A stretch of DNA of 64,000 nucleotides from Gari tellinella (taxonomy: Eukaryota; Mollusca; Bivalvia; Cardiida; Psammobiidae). This document shows, piece after piece, positions 53,946 to 63,719 of this stretch. Below the pieces are notes generated by a model. It searched no databases, was not told the DNA's origin, and saw only the letters and a program-made list of their open reading frames with translations. The position numbers and the translations under genes were made by a program. Each line of letters opens with the position of its first letter. Within the stretch, counting starts at the first letter, position 1. Location: contig OV277870.1 in the NCBI GenBank assembly GCA_922989275.2, forward strand, positions 23,518,742-23,582,741, written 5' to 3'.

Positions 53946-54176
53946 GGATTTTTCTAGTGTAAGAATAATTAGGGGTGTTTAAAAGGCGTATTTATGGATT
54001 GATGGGTAACACTGAAAACAAGCTATGACAGAAATGTTTAAACCCTGCAAGTTGCATGGGGATCTGACAAAAATTTCTTGATGTTAGAAAGGGTTTGTAA
54101 GTGCATAATATTAACAATTTAAATTTATACATGGCTTTGAAAGGATGAAAATCCTTCTTAGAAACAATAGTAATCT

Positions 54177-54547
54177 TTAACCCATTACCTGATAGCATAT
54201 TTCTATTATTGAAGATAGGTGACTACTTAAAGCAGGTTGAAAGTAAAGCAGAATGAGCCTTAACCCTTTCCCCAATAGAAGCGCCTTTTAGCGAATATGA
54301 TAAATTCCTCCGCTGAAAGTAAACCTTCTTTAAGAAGTCACCTATATTCAATAATAGAAATAGACTATCAGGTAAAGGGTTAATGCACATTCTGCTTTAC
54401 TTCCAACCTGCTTTAAGCTATCATGTGCTAGAATATAGAAATTATTCCCTATAATTTATATTCATGACTGATTAAATTGGAACTATTTTCTTCGGTGGAG
54501 GATTAAATCATATCACTAAAAGGCACTTCTAAGGGGGAAATGGTTAA
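54177..54547 (-). mobile_element. Inverted P1 with a second P1-type element in its hairpin loop
   Basis: Outer P1 in reverse orientation; its loop TTAA at 54260 is occupied by a 124-bp TTAA-bounded element (54260-54383, CCCTTTCCCCAATAGAAGCG to CTATCAGGTAAAGGG). Confidence 0.7.
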
Positions 54548-54792
54548 AGTGCTTTATGTGAACAATTCAAATTTACGTAAATAAAATCTAGGCCACTTAT
54601 GTATGACCTCAATCGGGGCCATGCACCGAACAATAATAAACAATTAGCTATTCAATAATGCAATTAAAGTTGATACATAGACAATAAACAATGCACCACT
54701 ATTATGCAACTTATAAGTAACTTTTCCTATGTGGTTATATCATAATGACTTTTGCTTATACACGTATCTATATAATTATGTGGTACATGATA

Positions 54793-54935
54793 CAGTGGAG
54801 AAAAATTTCTCTCCCAATAAACTTGTTTACGCTAAAATCTTTATCTCCGTTGCAAACCATTTGGAGCAAGATGGCGTAACGCGTTACGGCGTAACGCGGT
54901 GTCTCATCAGGATCCAAATTGTTTGACACTCTGAC
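54793..54935. repeat. P4-family left part with a rearranged hairpin
   Basis: TA|CAGTGGAGAAAAATTTCTCT, then a hairpin whose centre is enlarged (GGCGTAACGCGTTACGGCGT). The right end is missing. Confidence 0.6.
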
Positions 54936-55136
54936 CCTGTTTTGACAAGAAAATTTGATATATCTATTTTTAGAACAGTAGCAGACGATAATTGTTGCAG
55001 ACCAAATAATTACCCAGCATGCAAAGAGTTATGGCAGTGAAGGGGTTCAAATGACCATGACAATAACTTCCTCCTTCTTACTCATCACCTCATGTATATA
55101 CAGACAAGTGAAACAACCCTGTATTCAACTGCTATT

Positions 55137-56090
55137 TTACCCTTTACTCCATGGCCTGATTCTAATTTGGAAGACAAGTGACCCCTTAACCCTTTCCCTT
55201 ATAGAAGCGACTTTTAGCGCATTCATTTTATTCATCCGCCAAAGAAAATAGTTCCATTTTATACTGTCATGAATATGTACCATAATAATTTTTTTCTATA
55301 TCCTAGCAGATAGTAACTTAAAGCAGGCTTAAAGTAAAGCAGAATGCGCCCTTGGGCGCATTCTGCTTTACTTTTAGCCTGCTTTAATAGGTCACATATC
55401 TTAAATACTAGAAACAGGCTATGGGTTAAAGGGTTAACTCATTATCCCTTGAAAGTTCCAATGGACATTTCCAATTTACAATAAAGGCCGGTCCATTTTA
55501 GACTATATAGGGTTGTTTTTAATAATATATTGCAAAATGACAAATAGTGAGAACCCTGATTAGAGGGTTCCTGCAGGAGCCCTCTTATCAAGGGCTTCAC
55601 TATTTGTATTAGACCAGTGTACTCTTAAGAGGTACACTTTTGGTAAGAGCCGCATGTATGCGTCACTAGGGCTCAATGAGTTAAAGCAGGCTAAAAATAA
55701 AACAGAATGTGCCATATTCTGTTTTATTTTCAGCCTGCTTTAACTCTTTCCTCCCTGGACTTCAAAATGGACAATTCCAGTTTCTATTTTAGTCTAGTCC
55801 ATTTCTGACTTTTAAGGGTTCCTTTTGTCAATGTTTGGCATTATGACAAACAGTGAAGACCCTGACCAAAGGGCTCCTTTCTAAGCCCTCTGATCTACAG
55901 AACCGTCACTGTTCGCATAGGGCAAGTGTAACTATACTGTTTGAAAAGGACGCCTATATGCGGGACTAGGGTTCAAATGGTTAAGCTATTATCTGCTAGG
56001 ATATAGAAAATATTTCTTTAATATGATATGTATTCATGACTGTATAAAATGGAAATATTTCCTTCAGTGGTGGAAATAAGTAAACAGGTG
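55137..56090. mobile_element. Stack: inverted P1 broken at both stem-base TTAAs by P1, P3 and P3
   Basis: Outer P1 left flank 55137-55189; inserted P1 55186-55437; inserted P3 55434-55684; outer hairpin alone 55681-55743; inserted P3 55740-55984; outer P1 right half from 55981. Every boundary is a shared TTAA. Confidence 0.75.
55681..55743. repeat. P1 stem-loop standing alone between two TTAAs
   Basis: TTAAAGCAGGCTAAAAATAA on one side and its complement ending GCTTTAA on the other, with loop TGTGCCATA. Because the stem ends are TTAA, insertions on each side leave it as a separate unit. Confidence 0.75.
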
Positions 56091-56197
56091 AATTTACGGA
56101 TGAAACAAATGGTCTTTGTGGACAGGACTATTATGATGAAATGAGATGCCGGGTAACTGTTTGCAAGTCGTCAATATACCCTATTAGCATGAAATGG

Positions 56198-56452
56198 TTA
56201 ACCCTTTCCCCCATATAAGCGACTTTTAGCGTATTTAATTTATTCCTCCGCTGAAGAAAATAGTTCCAGTTTATACCCTCATGAACAGTAACCATTACAA
56301 AATATTTTATATAGCCAAGCAGATTTTAGCTTAAAGCAGGCTGAAAGTAAAGCAGAATGTGCCTTAAGGCACATTCTGCTTTACTTTCAACCTGCTTTAA
56401 GTGGTCACCTGTTTTTCAAAAATAGAAACAGGCTATGAGGTAAAGGGTATAA
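56198..56452. mobile_element. P1-family MITE
   Basis: TTAACCCTTTCCCCCATATA to ATGAGGTAAAGGGTATAA with perfect stem-loop GCAGAATGTGCCTTAAGGCA. Confidence 0.75.
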
Positions 56453-56584
56453 TATGCAAGAAACTAGAAAATGTTTGATAAACACAAATATACAGCTGCT
56501 AAATGCATTAAACATACTTGAGAAATGCAACTAAAAACCAGGATAAAGATGGACAGACATACAGAATATTTGAATTTAAGTTGT

Positions 56585-56831
56585 TTAACCCATTCTCCCA
56601 TATAAACACCTTTTTACACCTATAGTTTATCCCTCCACTGAAGAAAATAGTCCTACTTTAATCAGTCAGGAATATGTTACATAGAAAATATTTTGTATAA
56701 TCTAGCAGAGTATAGCTTTAAGCAGGCTGAATGTAAAGCAGAATGCGCCTAAAGGCGCATTCTGCTTTACTTTCAACTTGCTTTAAGTGGCCACTTCAAA
56801 ACTAGAAACGGGGTATGATGTAATGGGTTAA
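56585..56831. mobile_element. P1-family MITE
   Basis: TTAACCCATTCTCCCATATA to ATGATGTAATGGGTTAA; stem-loop GCAGAATGCGCCTAAAGGCG. Confidence 0.75.
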
Positions 56832-57029
56832 GCCCCTTTGACACAAGTGGCCAAATCAGACAGACAGGCGGAAAAGCCAAACACTTTAGACATAAAAACA
56901 GACCTCAATCAAAGTAGACAATCCCTAAAAGAGGAATTAGGAAGAAAATTACCGGGAATGGGGGATTTTATATTAAAACCAAAGCATTGAATTCAGCCAT
57001 AATGTGATCTTGAATCCTAATTAGTATTT

Positions 57030-57547
57030 TATCTTGCATAATAGCGCTTTACCACATAAATATGCCTTTGATTCCTTTAATTTATTCTTACATGTATATC
57101 AAAGAAAACAGCTCCACTTTATCCACTGCATCATAAGAAATATTTTCTCTGTATAAGCTCATGGTAGTTTAACCCTTTACCCAATAACCCGTTTATAACA
57201 TTAAATACAGGTGATCACTTAAAACAGGTTGAAAGTAAAGCAGAATGTGCCTTAAGGCACATTCTGCTTTACTTTCAGCCTGCTTTAAGCTTAAATCTGC
57301 TAGGCTATGTAAAATTTTTGTAATGGTAATTGTTCATGAGGGAATAAACTGGAAATATTTTCTTCAGCGGAGGAATAAATTAAACACGCTAAAAGTCGCT
57401 TCTATAGGGGAAAGGGTTAAAGAACAAACAGTAGCTTAAAGCAGACAGAAAGTAAAGCAGAATGTGTCCATTCTGCTTTACTTTCTACCTACTTTACATG
57501 GTCACCTCTCTTCAAAACTTGAAACAAACTATGGGGTAAAGGTTTAA
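57030..57547. mobile_element. P1 interrupted at its stem-base TTAA by an inverted P1
   Basis: Outer left part 57030-57169, inserted inverted P1 57169-57420, then about 14 bases and the outer hairpin plus right flank (GCAGACAGAAAGTAAAGC to ATGGGGTAAAGGTTTAA). Confidence 0.65.
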
Positions 57548-57574
57548 AAAGTATATCCTGCTTTGAGAGACTAT

Positions 57575-57852
57575 TTAACCCTTTCCCCTAATAGTTTTCA
57601 GTATTGCAGACAGATGACTGGCTGCTAAAAGCAAATTGAAAGCAAAGCAAAGGTGCATTCTGCTTTACTTACAACATGCTTTACAATACAATCAGCTAGG
57701 ATATAAAAAATATTTACTAACAACCTTCTTTACAATACAGTCAGCTATAATATATAAATATTTCCTATGCTGCACATTAAAGTTGAACTATTTTCTTCAG
57801 TGAAGGAATACATTAAAGGTGCAAACAGTGTATCTAAGGAGTAATGGGTTAA
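57575..57852 (-). mobile_element. P1-family MITE, inverted and diverged
   Basis: TTAACCCTTTCCCCTAATAG to AAGGAGTAATGGGTTAA; the hairpin is largely decayed and a 60-bp stretch is locally duplicated (CAATACAATCAGCTAGGATA). Confidence 0.55.
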
Positions 57853-58194
57853 AAGAGTATGTCTCTGACTCTGACCTATTAACTCCTAATGACATGTATA
57901 TGTTTCAGTTACAAACAGTGTACCTGTGAAGAGTACACTTGTCTTATGCAAAGTAATAACGGTAAAGGGCTGAAAGCAGAAATAAAGACTTAAGTTTTTG
58001 AAATACTTCCCTTATCTAGATCTGGAGCCCTGATTATCAAACAGCTATGCAACATGCTGTATTTATTCAGGTCCATAAGTAAATTATGTGAAGTTGGGTG
58101 ACCCTAGCTCTAGTATTCAGTCCAAAATTGACATAAACACAAAAACTTAACCATTGTTCCAAGTGGGGCATAAAAAAAAAAAAATTAAAATATG

Positions 58195-58361
58195 AGGCAC
58201 ATTCTGCTTTACTTTCAGCCTGCTTTAAGTGATCATCTGCCAGAATAAAGAAAATATTTAATAGGATACATATTCATGACTGCATAAATTGAAACTATCG
58301 TCTTCAGTTAAGGAATAAATTAAAAGCTTAAAAAGGCGTATTTATGGCGTTAAGGGTTAAA
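58195..58361 (-). repeat. P1 right arm and flank, left half missing
   Basis: GGCACATTCTGCTTTACTTT then the P1 flank to GGCGTTAAGGGTTAA. Confidence 0.6.
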
Positions 58362-58630
58362 GAAATGGACAGGATTTCATTGGAGAGTGGAAGTGTCAAT
58401 CTGTAGTTTCAGGGGTCAGGGGTCAATGAGGTCAAACAGGGTCCTGGAAAAATGGAGAAAGTTGTCTGGTATAGTAGGAAGAAGGAAAAAGAAATATCGT
58501 TTAAATTCTTTATATGTGGCTATTGTTTGAACTAGGAAGTAGAAATACTTTGTTTTATTTTTATAATGAAACAAAGTAAACATTGTTATCAACTGTGAAA
58601 AAAAACAAAAACACTGGCAATGCAAAACAC

Positions 58631-58873
58631 TTAACCCCTTTACTACTTAGCCTGGTCTAGTTTTGAAGATAGGTGATCACTTAAAGCAGGTTGAAAGTAA
58701 TGCAGAATGCGCCTAAGCGCATTCTGATTTACTTTCAGCCTGCTTTAAGCTACCATCTGAGAGGATTTAGAAAATATTTCTTATAGTACAATGTTCGCGA
58801 CTGTATAAGTTGCAGCTATTTTCTTCAGTGAAGGAATAAATTTAAAGGGGTTTGTATGCGGGGAAAGGATTAA
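58631..58873 (-). mobile_element. P1-family MITE, inverted
   Basis: TTAACCCCTTTACTACTTAG to GCGGGGAAAGGATTAA; stem-loop GCAGAATGCGCCTAAGCGCA. Confidence 0.7.
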
Positions 58874-59041
58874 AAAGAGCCACTGATATTGTTTAAAACA
58901 AAATCAAAACTATTTTCATGTTAGCTTACACGGAAATGATTTTTGCCAAAAAACGTTTACGTTAAAAAGAGATGCAGAGAATCTCTTCTTCTGATCAGGA
59001 TCAAAATTATTTGAATTTATACTTCTACACCAAAGTGACCA

Positions 59042-59293
59042 TTAACCCATTACCCCACAGACTGATTCTAGTTTTAAATATAGGTGACCACTTATAGCAG
59101 GCTGAAAGTAAAGTAGCATGCGCCTAAAGGCACATTCTGCTGTACTTTCAGCCTGCTTCAAGCTACCATCTGCTAGAATATAGAAAATATTTCTCATCAT
59201 ACATATTAATAAATGTATAAATTGGAACTACTATCTACAGTGAAGGAATAAATCAAAGGCGCAAAAAAGTGTATTTATTGGATAATGGTTTAA
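59042..59293 (-). mobile_element. P1-family MITE, inverted
   Basis: TTAACCCATTACCCCACAGA to TTGGATAATGGTTTAA; stem-loop AGTAGCATGCGCCTAAAGGC. Confidence 0.7.
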
Positions 59294-59520
59294 CCCTTAA
59301 CTCCCTGAAACTTCAAATAGACAATTCCAGTTTCCAATTTAGTCTAGTCCATTTTTTGTTATTTCAGGTTGTTTATGTCAATGTATTACAATGTCACAAA
59401 CAGTGTAGACCTTGATCTGAGGGCTCCTCTACACTGTTTGCATAGGACAGGTATACGTTTCACAGGTACACTGTGTTTGCAAAGAATGAATATCTGCATG
59501 ACTAGGCCTCAAAGAGTTAA
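59290..59520. mobile_element. P3-family MITE sharing TTAA with both neighbours
   Basis: TTAACCCTTAACTCCCTGAA to ACTAGGCCTCAAAGAGTTAA; the hairpin is reduced (GAGGGCTCCTCTACACTG). A P1 right half follows at 59517-59693. Confidence 0.6.
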
Positions 59521-59693
59521 TAAACCTTTACACAGTCATAACTATTCACCCAAATATATATAGCAGATTGTAGGTTAAAGAAAGCTACAAGTAAAGAAGA
59601 ATTTGCCTTTAGGCACATTCTGCTTTACTTTCAACCTGCTTTTAGAGGTCACCTATCTTTAAAACTAGAAACAAATATGGCGTAAAGGGTTAA
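59517..59693. mobile_element. P1-family element, left flank shortened
   Basis: Starts at the shared TTAA and keeps the stem-loop (AGAATTTGCCTTTAGGCACA) and the right end GGCGTAAAGGGTTAA. Confidence 0.55.
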
Positions 59694-59918
59694 GTAATAT
59701 GTGTATTGAGGGACATACATGTTTACTTAATTCCTATGCCTTGTCGCATAGTACAAATTTGTATATATATTTTCAAAATGTTTCCTACTTCAGTGCGTTT
59801 TTATTTCAATTTTTTTAAAGAGGGCAGAGACAGGAAATTAAATATTTCAATTGAATTGAGCATGCCTTTGTTGCCATTTAACTTTATGCATGCTAGCAAC
59901 TAAATCATGATAGCATTT

Positions 59919-59986
59919 GCAAACAGTTTCGATCCAGATGAGATGCTGCGTAACGCAGCATCTCATCAGGATCCAAACTGATTGAC
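59919..59986. repeat. Hairpin cassette with GATGCTGCGTAACGCAGCATC centre
   Basis: GCAAACAGTTTCGATCCAGA arm; the centre differs from GACGCCGCG by matched changes on both arms (ATGCTGCG/CGCAGCAT), so pairing is kept. Confidence 0.75.
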
Positions 59987-60131
59987 ACACCAATCTAATT
60001 TTGTTAAAACAACTTTTAGAAAAATTACATTTTTAAAACATTAGCAGAAAATAGTTGTTGCAGTTGACAAATTTACTTTCATAGCATTCAAAGAGTGTCC
60101 TGGAAATGTGTGTATTGAAATAGTCTTAGTA

Positions 60132-61375
60132 TGAGGGGTGTTCCAAAAATAATGTCACTTGCATCGGTGCTCATATAGCGGAAGTGCTTTTGTTCATTTT
60201 AATTTGCTCTGCCCTTCAAAATACTCTCCGCCAGCCAGAACACACCTTTTTAGCCGGTCAATCCATTTTTGGAAGCATTTTTCATACTCTTCAATGGGGA
60301 CACCCATCAGACACTGATAAACAGCAGATCCAAGGGCATTTCTCGAATTGTATCTCCTTCCAGATAAATGATATTTAAGTTTTGGAAAGAGAAAATAGTC
60401 GCAGGGGGCCAAGTATGGCAAATACAGAGGGTGCGGAAGGACGGTAACCTTCTCTGACTCCAAAAAGTCTTCAATTTTCTCAGAACAACGTTTTTATAGT
60501 ACTTGCCTGTGATCGTTCTGCCTTTTGGCACCGGGATTTGAATAGCTGGACCCTTATTAGTGAAAAAAATTAGCATACAAAACCTTCTTTACCGTTCGTA
60601 TTCGTTTGGCAATACTTGGGCGTCTGGCATTTTTAGTGGCCCATATTCGGTTGGAAACCTTCCGCTTTGGTTCAAAATAATACACCCAGGTCTCATCACC
60701 AGTGACTTTATTATCAAAAGCCTTTTTACTATATTTTGGGTACATTTTGAGAAGTTTTTTTGCCATTGTTCACGCGTCTTCTTTTGCTCATCCGTTAACA
60801 AATGGGGTATCCATCTTGCATTTATCTTTCTAACTTTTAGGTGTTTCTTCAAAATTGCATGAGCTCTTGCTAAAGACAAGTTTGTCATTCGAGCCAATTG
60901 TCTTACGGTGAATCGAGCATCAGTTTTGAGGTTATTTCGGATTTTTTCTATGTTACCTTTGGTCGTAGTTGTTGCAGGACGACCTGGGCGAGCAGCATCT
61001 TTCAGTTGCTGCTGCCCAGCACTAAATTTAGCTACCCACCTACAAACAGTCCTGTGAGACATTTGGCCCTCCCCATAAATGTCACAGACCTCGCGGTGAA
61101 TATCTACAGCCTTTATGCAGAGTAATGACCTACCTTTTATATAGGCCCTAATTTCAAGAACATTTTCAACTCGTTTTCCTGTCATTTTGTGTATAGTCTA
61201 ACGAATAGGCTATGAAACGATGTACACTGTACCGAGGCCAGTGAACGTGTGGACGAGATATTTACCTGTGTCACGAGCCAGTGATCACTCAATCGACACG
61301 AGGTGGTTTTGTGCATAAATTGCACGATTTCCGCGAAATAAAGCACAGATGACATTATTTATGGAACACCCCTCG
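60132..61375 (-). mobile_element. mariner transposon, 1,244 bp, internally deleted
   Basis: 26-bp inverted ends (GAGGGGTGTTCCAAAAATAA on the left and GAGGGGTGTTCCATAAATAA read inward from the right, 24 of 26 matching), TA on both sides at 60130-60131 and 61376-61377. It carries one decayed transposase on the minus strand. It is inserted in the 3' tail of a LINE-like repeat. Confidence 0.93.
60159..61185 (-). pseudogene. mariner transposase pseudogene
   Basis: Starts at ATG 61185. The N-terminal two thirds reads in one frame: helix-turn-helix region (MSHRTVCRWVAKF, then TVRQLARMTNLSLARAHAIL) and the mariner linker motif WIPHLLTDEQK. A frameshift near 60760 precedes the first catalytic region (VTGDETWVYYFEPKRK), and another shift follows near 60570. 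After GKYYKNVVLRKLK the sequence jumps directly to VTVLPHP..LAPCDYFLFPKLK, so the block holding the second catalytic Asp (HDNA-type motif) is missing. The third Asp, in CDYF, is kept. The C-terminus GGEYFEGQSKLK is normal. It cannot encode active transposase. Confidence 0.9.
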
Positions 61376-61377
61376 TA

Positions 61378-61560
61378 TGAACAGAACAGAACAGAACAGA
61401 TGTTTTATTTGACTTAAGCATACAAGCTCATCATCATAACATAAATACATAATAACATAAAACTGATGGTAGTAAAATTATGGATACAAGGCATGTTTAA
61501 CAGAAAGATCAACATGGACCATGTATCCCGAGAGTGCCCATCATTAGCACAGGGCTTCTA
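61378..61560 (-). mobile_element. 3' end of a non-LTR retrotransposon (LINE-like)
   Basis: On the minus strand AATAAAACAT is followed by a CTGTT repeat tail (about four units), which suits a LINE 3' terminus with a microsatellite tail. 5' truncated; no reverse transcriptase in the window. Confidence 0.45.
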
Positions 61561-61624
61561 AGAGTTGACTATAAAAAATCCTAAGACTTTCAATTTTTTA
61601 TTTTTTTATTTTTTTTTAAACGTG

Positions 61625-61690
61625 ATTACTTAAAGCAGGTTGAAAGTAAAGCGGAATGCGCCTTAAGGCGGAATCTTCTCGAATAGAAGA
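61625..61690. repeat. P1 hairpin remnant
   Basis: ACTTAAAGCAGGTTGAAAGT arm and GCGCCTTAAGGCG loop; the right arm is replaced after GGAATCTTCTC. Confidence 0.55.
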
Positions 61691-61850
61691 TTATTATGAT
61701 TGATCAAATAGCTTTAGCGCAACTTCTTGCAGGCCTTATTTTCATCCTATAAATAATTGGTAACGGGCTGTTGTGGCTTGACTCTTATCTCAGATGACTC
61801 TATGCTGGTAACTCTACTATTGTGGGTTATTATGTTCCCTTTTGGATCGT

Positions 61851-62479
61851 TTTAAATATCGCTCACCTGGAAAAACCAACACAAGGGTCACATAACCCCT
61901 GGTATGGGATAACTTTTCACCCCTGAGACATAATTTTCATTGAAAAAATCTATTTTTAGCTCCTGTGACCTAGATATGCAACTGACCAGAACCATATTAA
62001 CAATATTGGTTTAGGGCTTCTAGAAGAATCATCATGCCAAATATCAAAGCTCTGGCCATATTAGTTTCTGAGAAAAAGATGTTTAAAGATTTCACTATAT
62101 AACTGTATGTAAATTTACGACCCCCCGGGGCGGGGTCATTTTTTACCCCAGGGACATAACTTGATATAGGACCTGAAGACGATGCTTTGTGCCAAATATC
62201 TAAGCTCAGGGTACTGTGGTTTCAGACAATAAGATTTTTTAAGTTTTCATTGTAAAAATCTATTTTTAGCTCCTGTGAGCTAGATATGCAATGGACCGGA
62301 AATGTTTGAACAACTTTGAAAGAGGACCATATAAGGATCATTCAGGCCAAGTTTGGTAAAAATCTATCCAGTAGTTTCGGAGGAGATGTCGTTTAAAGAA
62401 ATTGTTAACGACGAACGGAGACGGACAGAGGACGATCAAAATAGCTCACCTTGGCACTACGTGCCAGGTGAGCTAAAAA
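61851..62479 (+). mobile_element. HLN element, 5' hairpin lost
   Basis: Starts ATCGCTCACCTGG without the upstream hairpin. Core like the 50377-51634 subfamily (GACCCCCCGGGGCGGGGTC). 3' hairpin GGCACTACGTGCC and GGTGAGCTAAAAA. Confidence 0.6.
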
Positions 62480-62598
62480 CATAAACAGATCTACTGAAAG
62501 GTTTTCATGTGTGACATTTGATAAAATTCCTGATAATATCATTGTTGTTTTACATTTCATTAAAATCAAATACTTCTTAAAACTATGAGGAGTTACTA

Positions 62599-63600
62599 AA
62601 CAAGAGCCGCATGCGGCCCTAAATCGCTCACCTGGTACCCATGGTTACGGTCATGGTAATGAACCAGTAATGGTAAAGTTTTCACTATAAGCCATCATTG
62701 GTAAATTCATCCCCACCCTCTGGTGGCCATGTTTGAGCTAGGAAGATTATTTGAAGAAAACTGGCAAAGGGTCACCCATGAATCATTATTTGTGTGAAAA
62801 TATTCTTAAATCAGACCAATAGTTTCAAAGAAAAAGATTTTTAAAGATTTTCTATACAGAAATATAAGGAAAACTTGCCCCACCCACTGGCCGCCATGAT
62901 TTTAAAGATAACAAAATGATTTTAAGAAATCTTGTAGAGAGTCATAAATGGATTATATGTGTAAAATTATTTTCAATTTTGACAAGTAGTGTCACAGAAG
63001 AAGATTTTTAAAGTTTTTACTATACAGTAACATAAGGAAAATGTGCCCCAACCACTTGCGGCCATGTTTTTTCAGATATCAAAATTATTTTAAGAAATCT
63101 GGTAGAGGGTCACCCATGGATCATTTGTGTGATATTACTTTCATATCGGACCAGCGGTTTCAGACAAGAAGATTTTTAAAGTTTTCACTATATAGCCATA
63201 TAAGGAAAATCTGCCCCACCCACTAGCGGCCATGTTTTTTAAAATAGGAAAATTATTTTAAGAAATCTGATAGAGGGTCACCAATGGCACATTTGGAAAA
63301 AATTATTTTCAATTCGAACCTGTAGTTTTTGACAAGAAGATTTTTAAAGTTTTTTCAATTGGTTGCCATGGCAACCACAATTTCAATTGGATGACCTATA
63401 TTTGAAGAATTCTGAGAGAGTACCCTACAAGGAACAATCCTATGAAGTTCTGAAGAAATTGGCCCAGTGGTTTCCAAGAAGAAGATCTTTAAAGAAAAAG
63501 TTTGACGACGGACTGACGTCCTTACATTTGGGCACTTGTTGGGTATTTCTTTTGTTTAAAAGTACCCAATAGCAACTTCGTGCCAGGTGAGCTAAAAAAA
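62599..63600 (+). mobile_element. HLN element, same subfamily as 35748-39616
   Basis: 5' hairpin GCCGCATGCGGC and ATCGCTCACCTGG; 3' GGTGAGCTAAAAAA. Just before the end, the 3' hairpin GGCACTTCGTGCC is split by about 38 bp of a small near-palindrome (63532-63572, TTGGGTATTTC..AGTACCCAA) with ACT on both sides. Confidence 0.65.
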
Positions 63601-63719
63601 TTACGATATAAGATTTATATACATGTGACAGAAATAAAAGGATATGAGATATGACATTGGTACTGAGATATTATACCAAGATGAGGCAATGAGACATTTA
63701 GAACAGCCTTCGCCCTATA

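Noticed and set aside
58340..58480. Possible exon near TTTTTCCAG (minus strand)
   Set aside because: The frame hits a stop within a few codons and has no SHP2 similarity.
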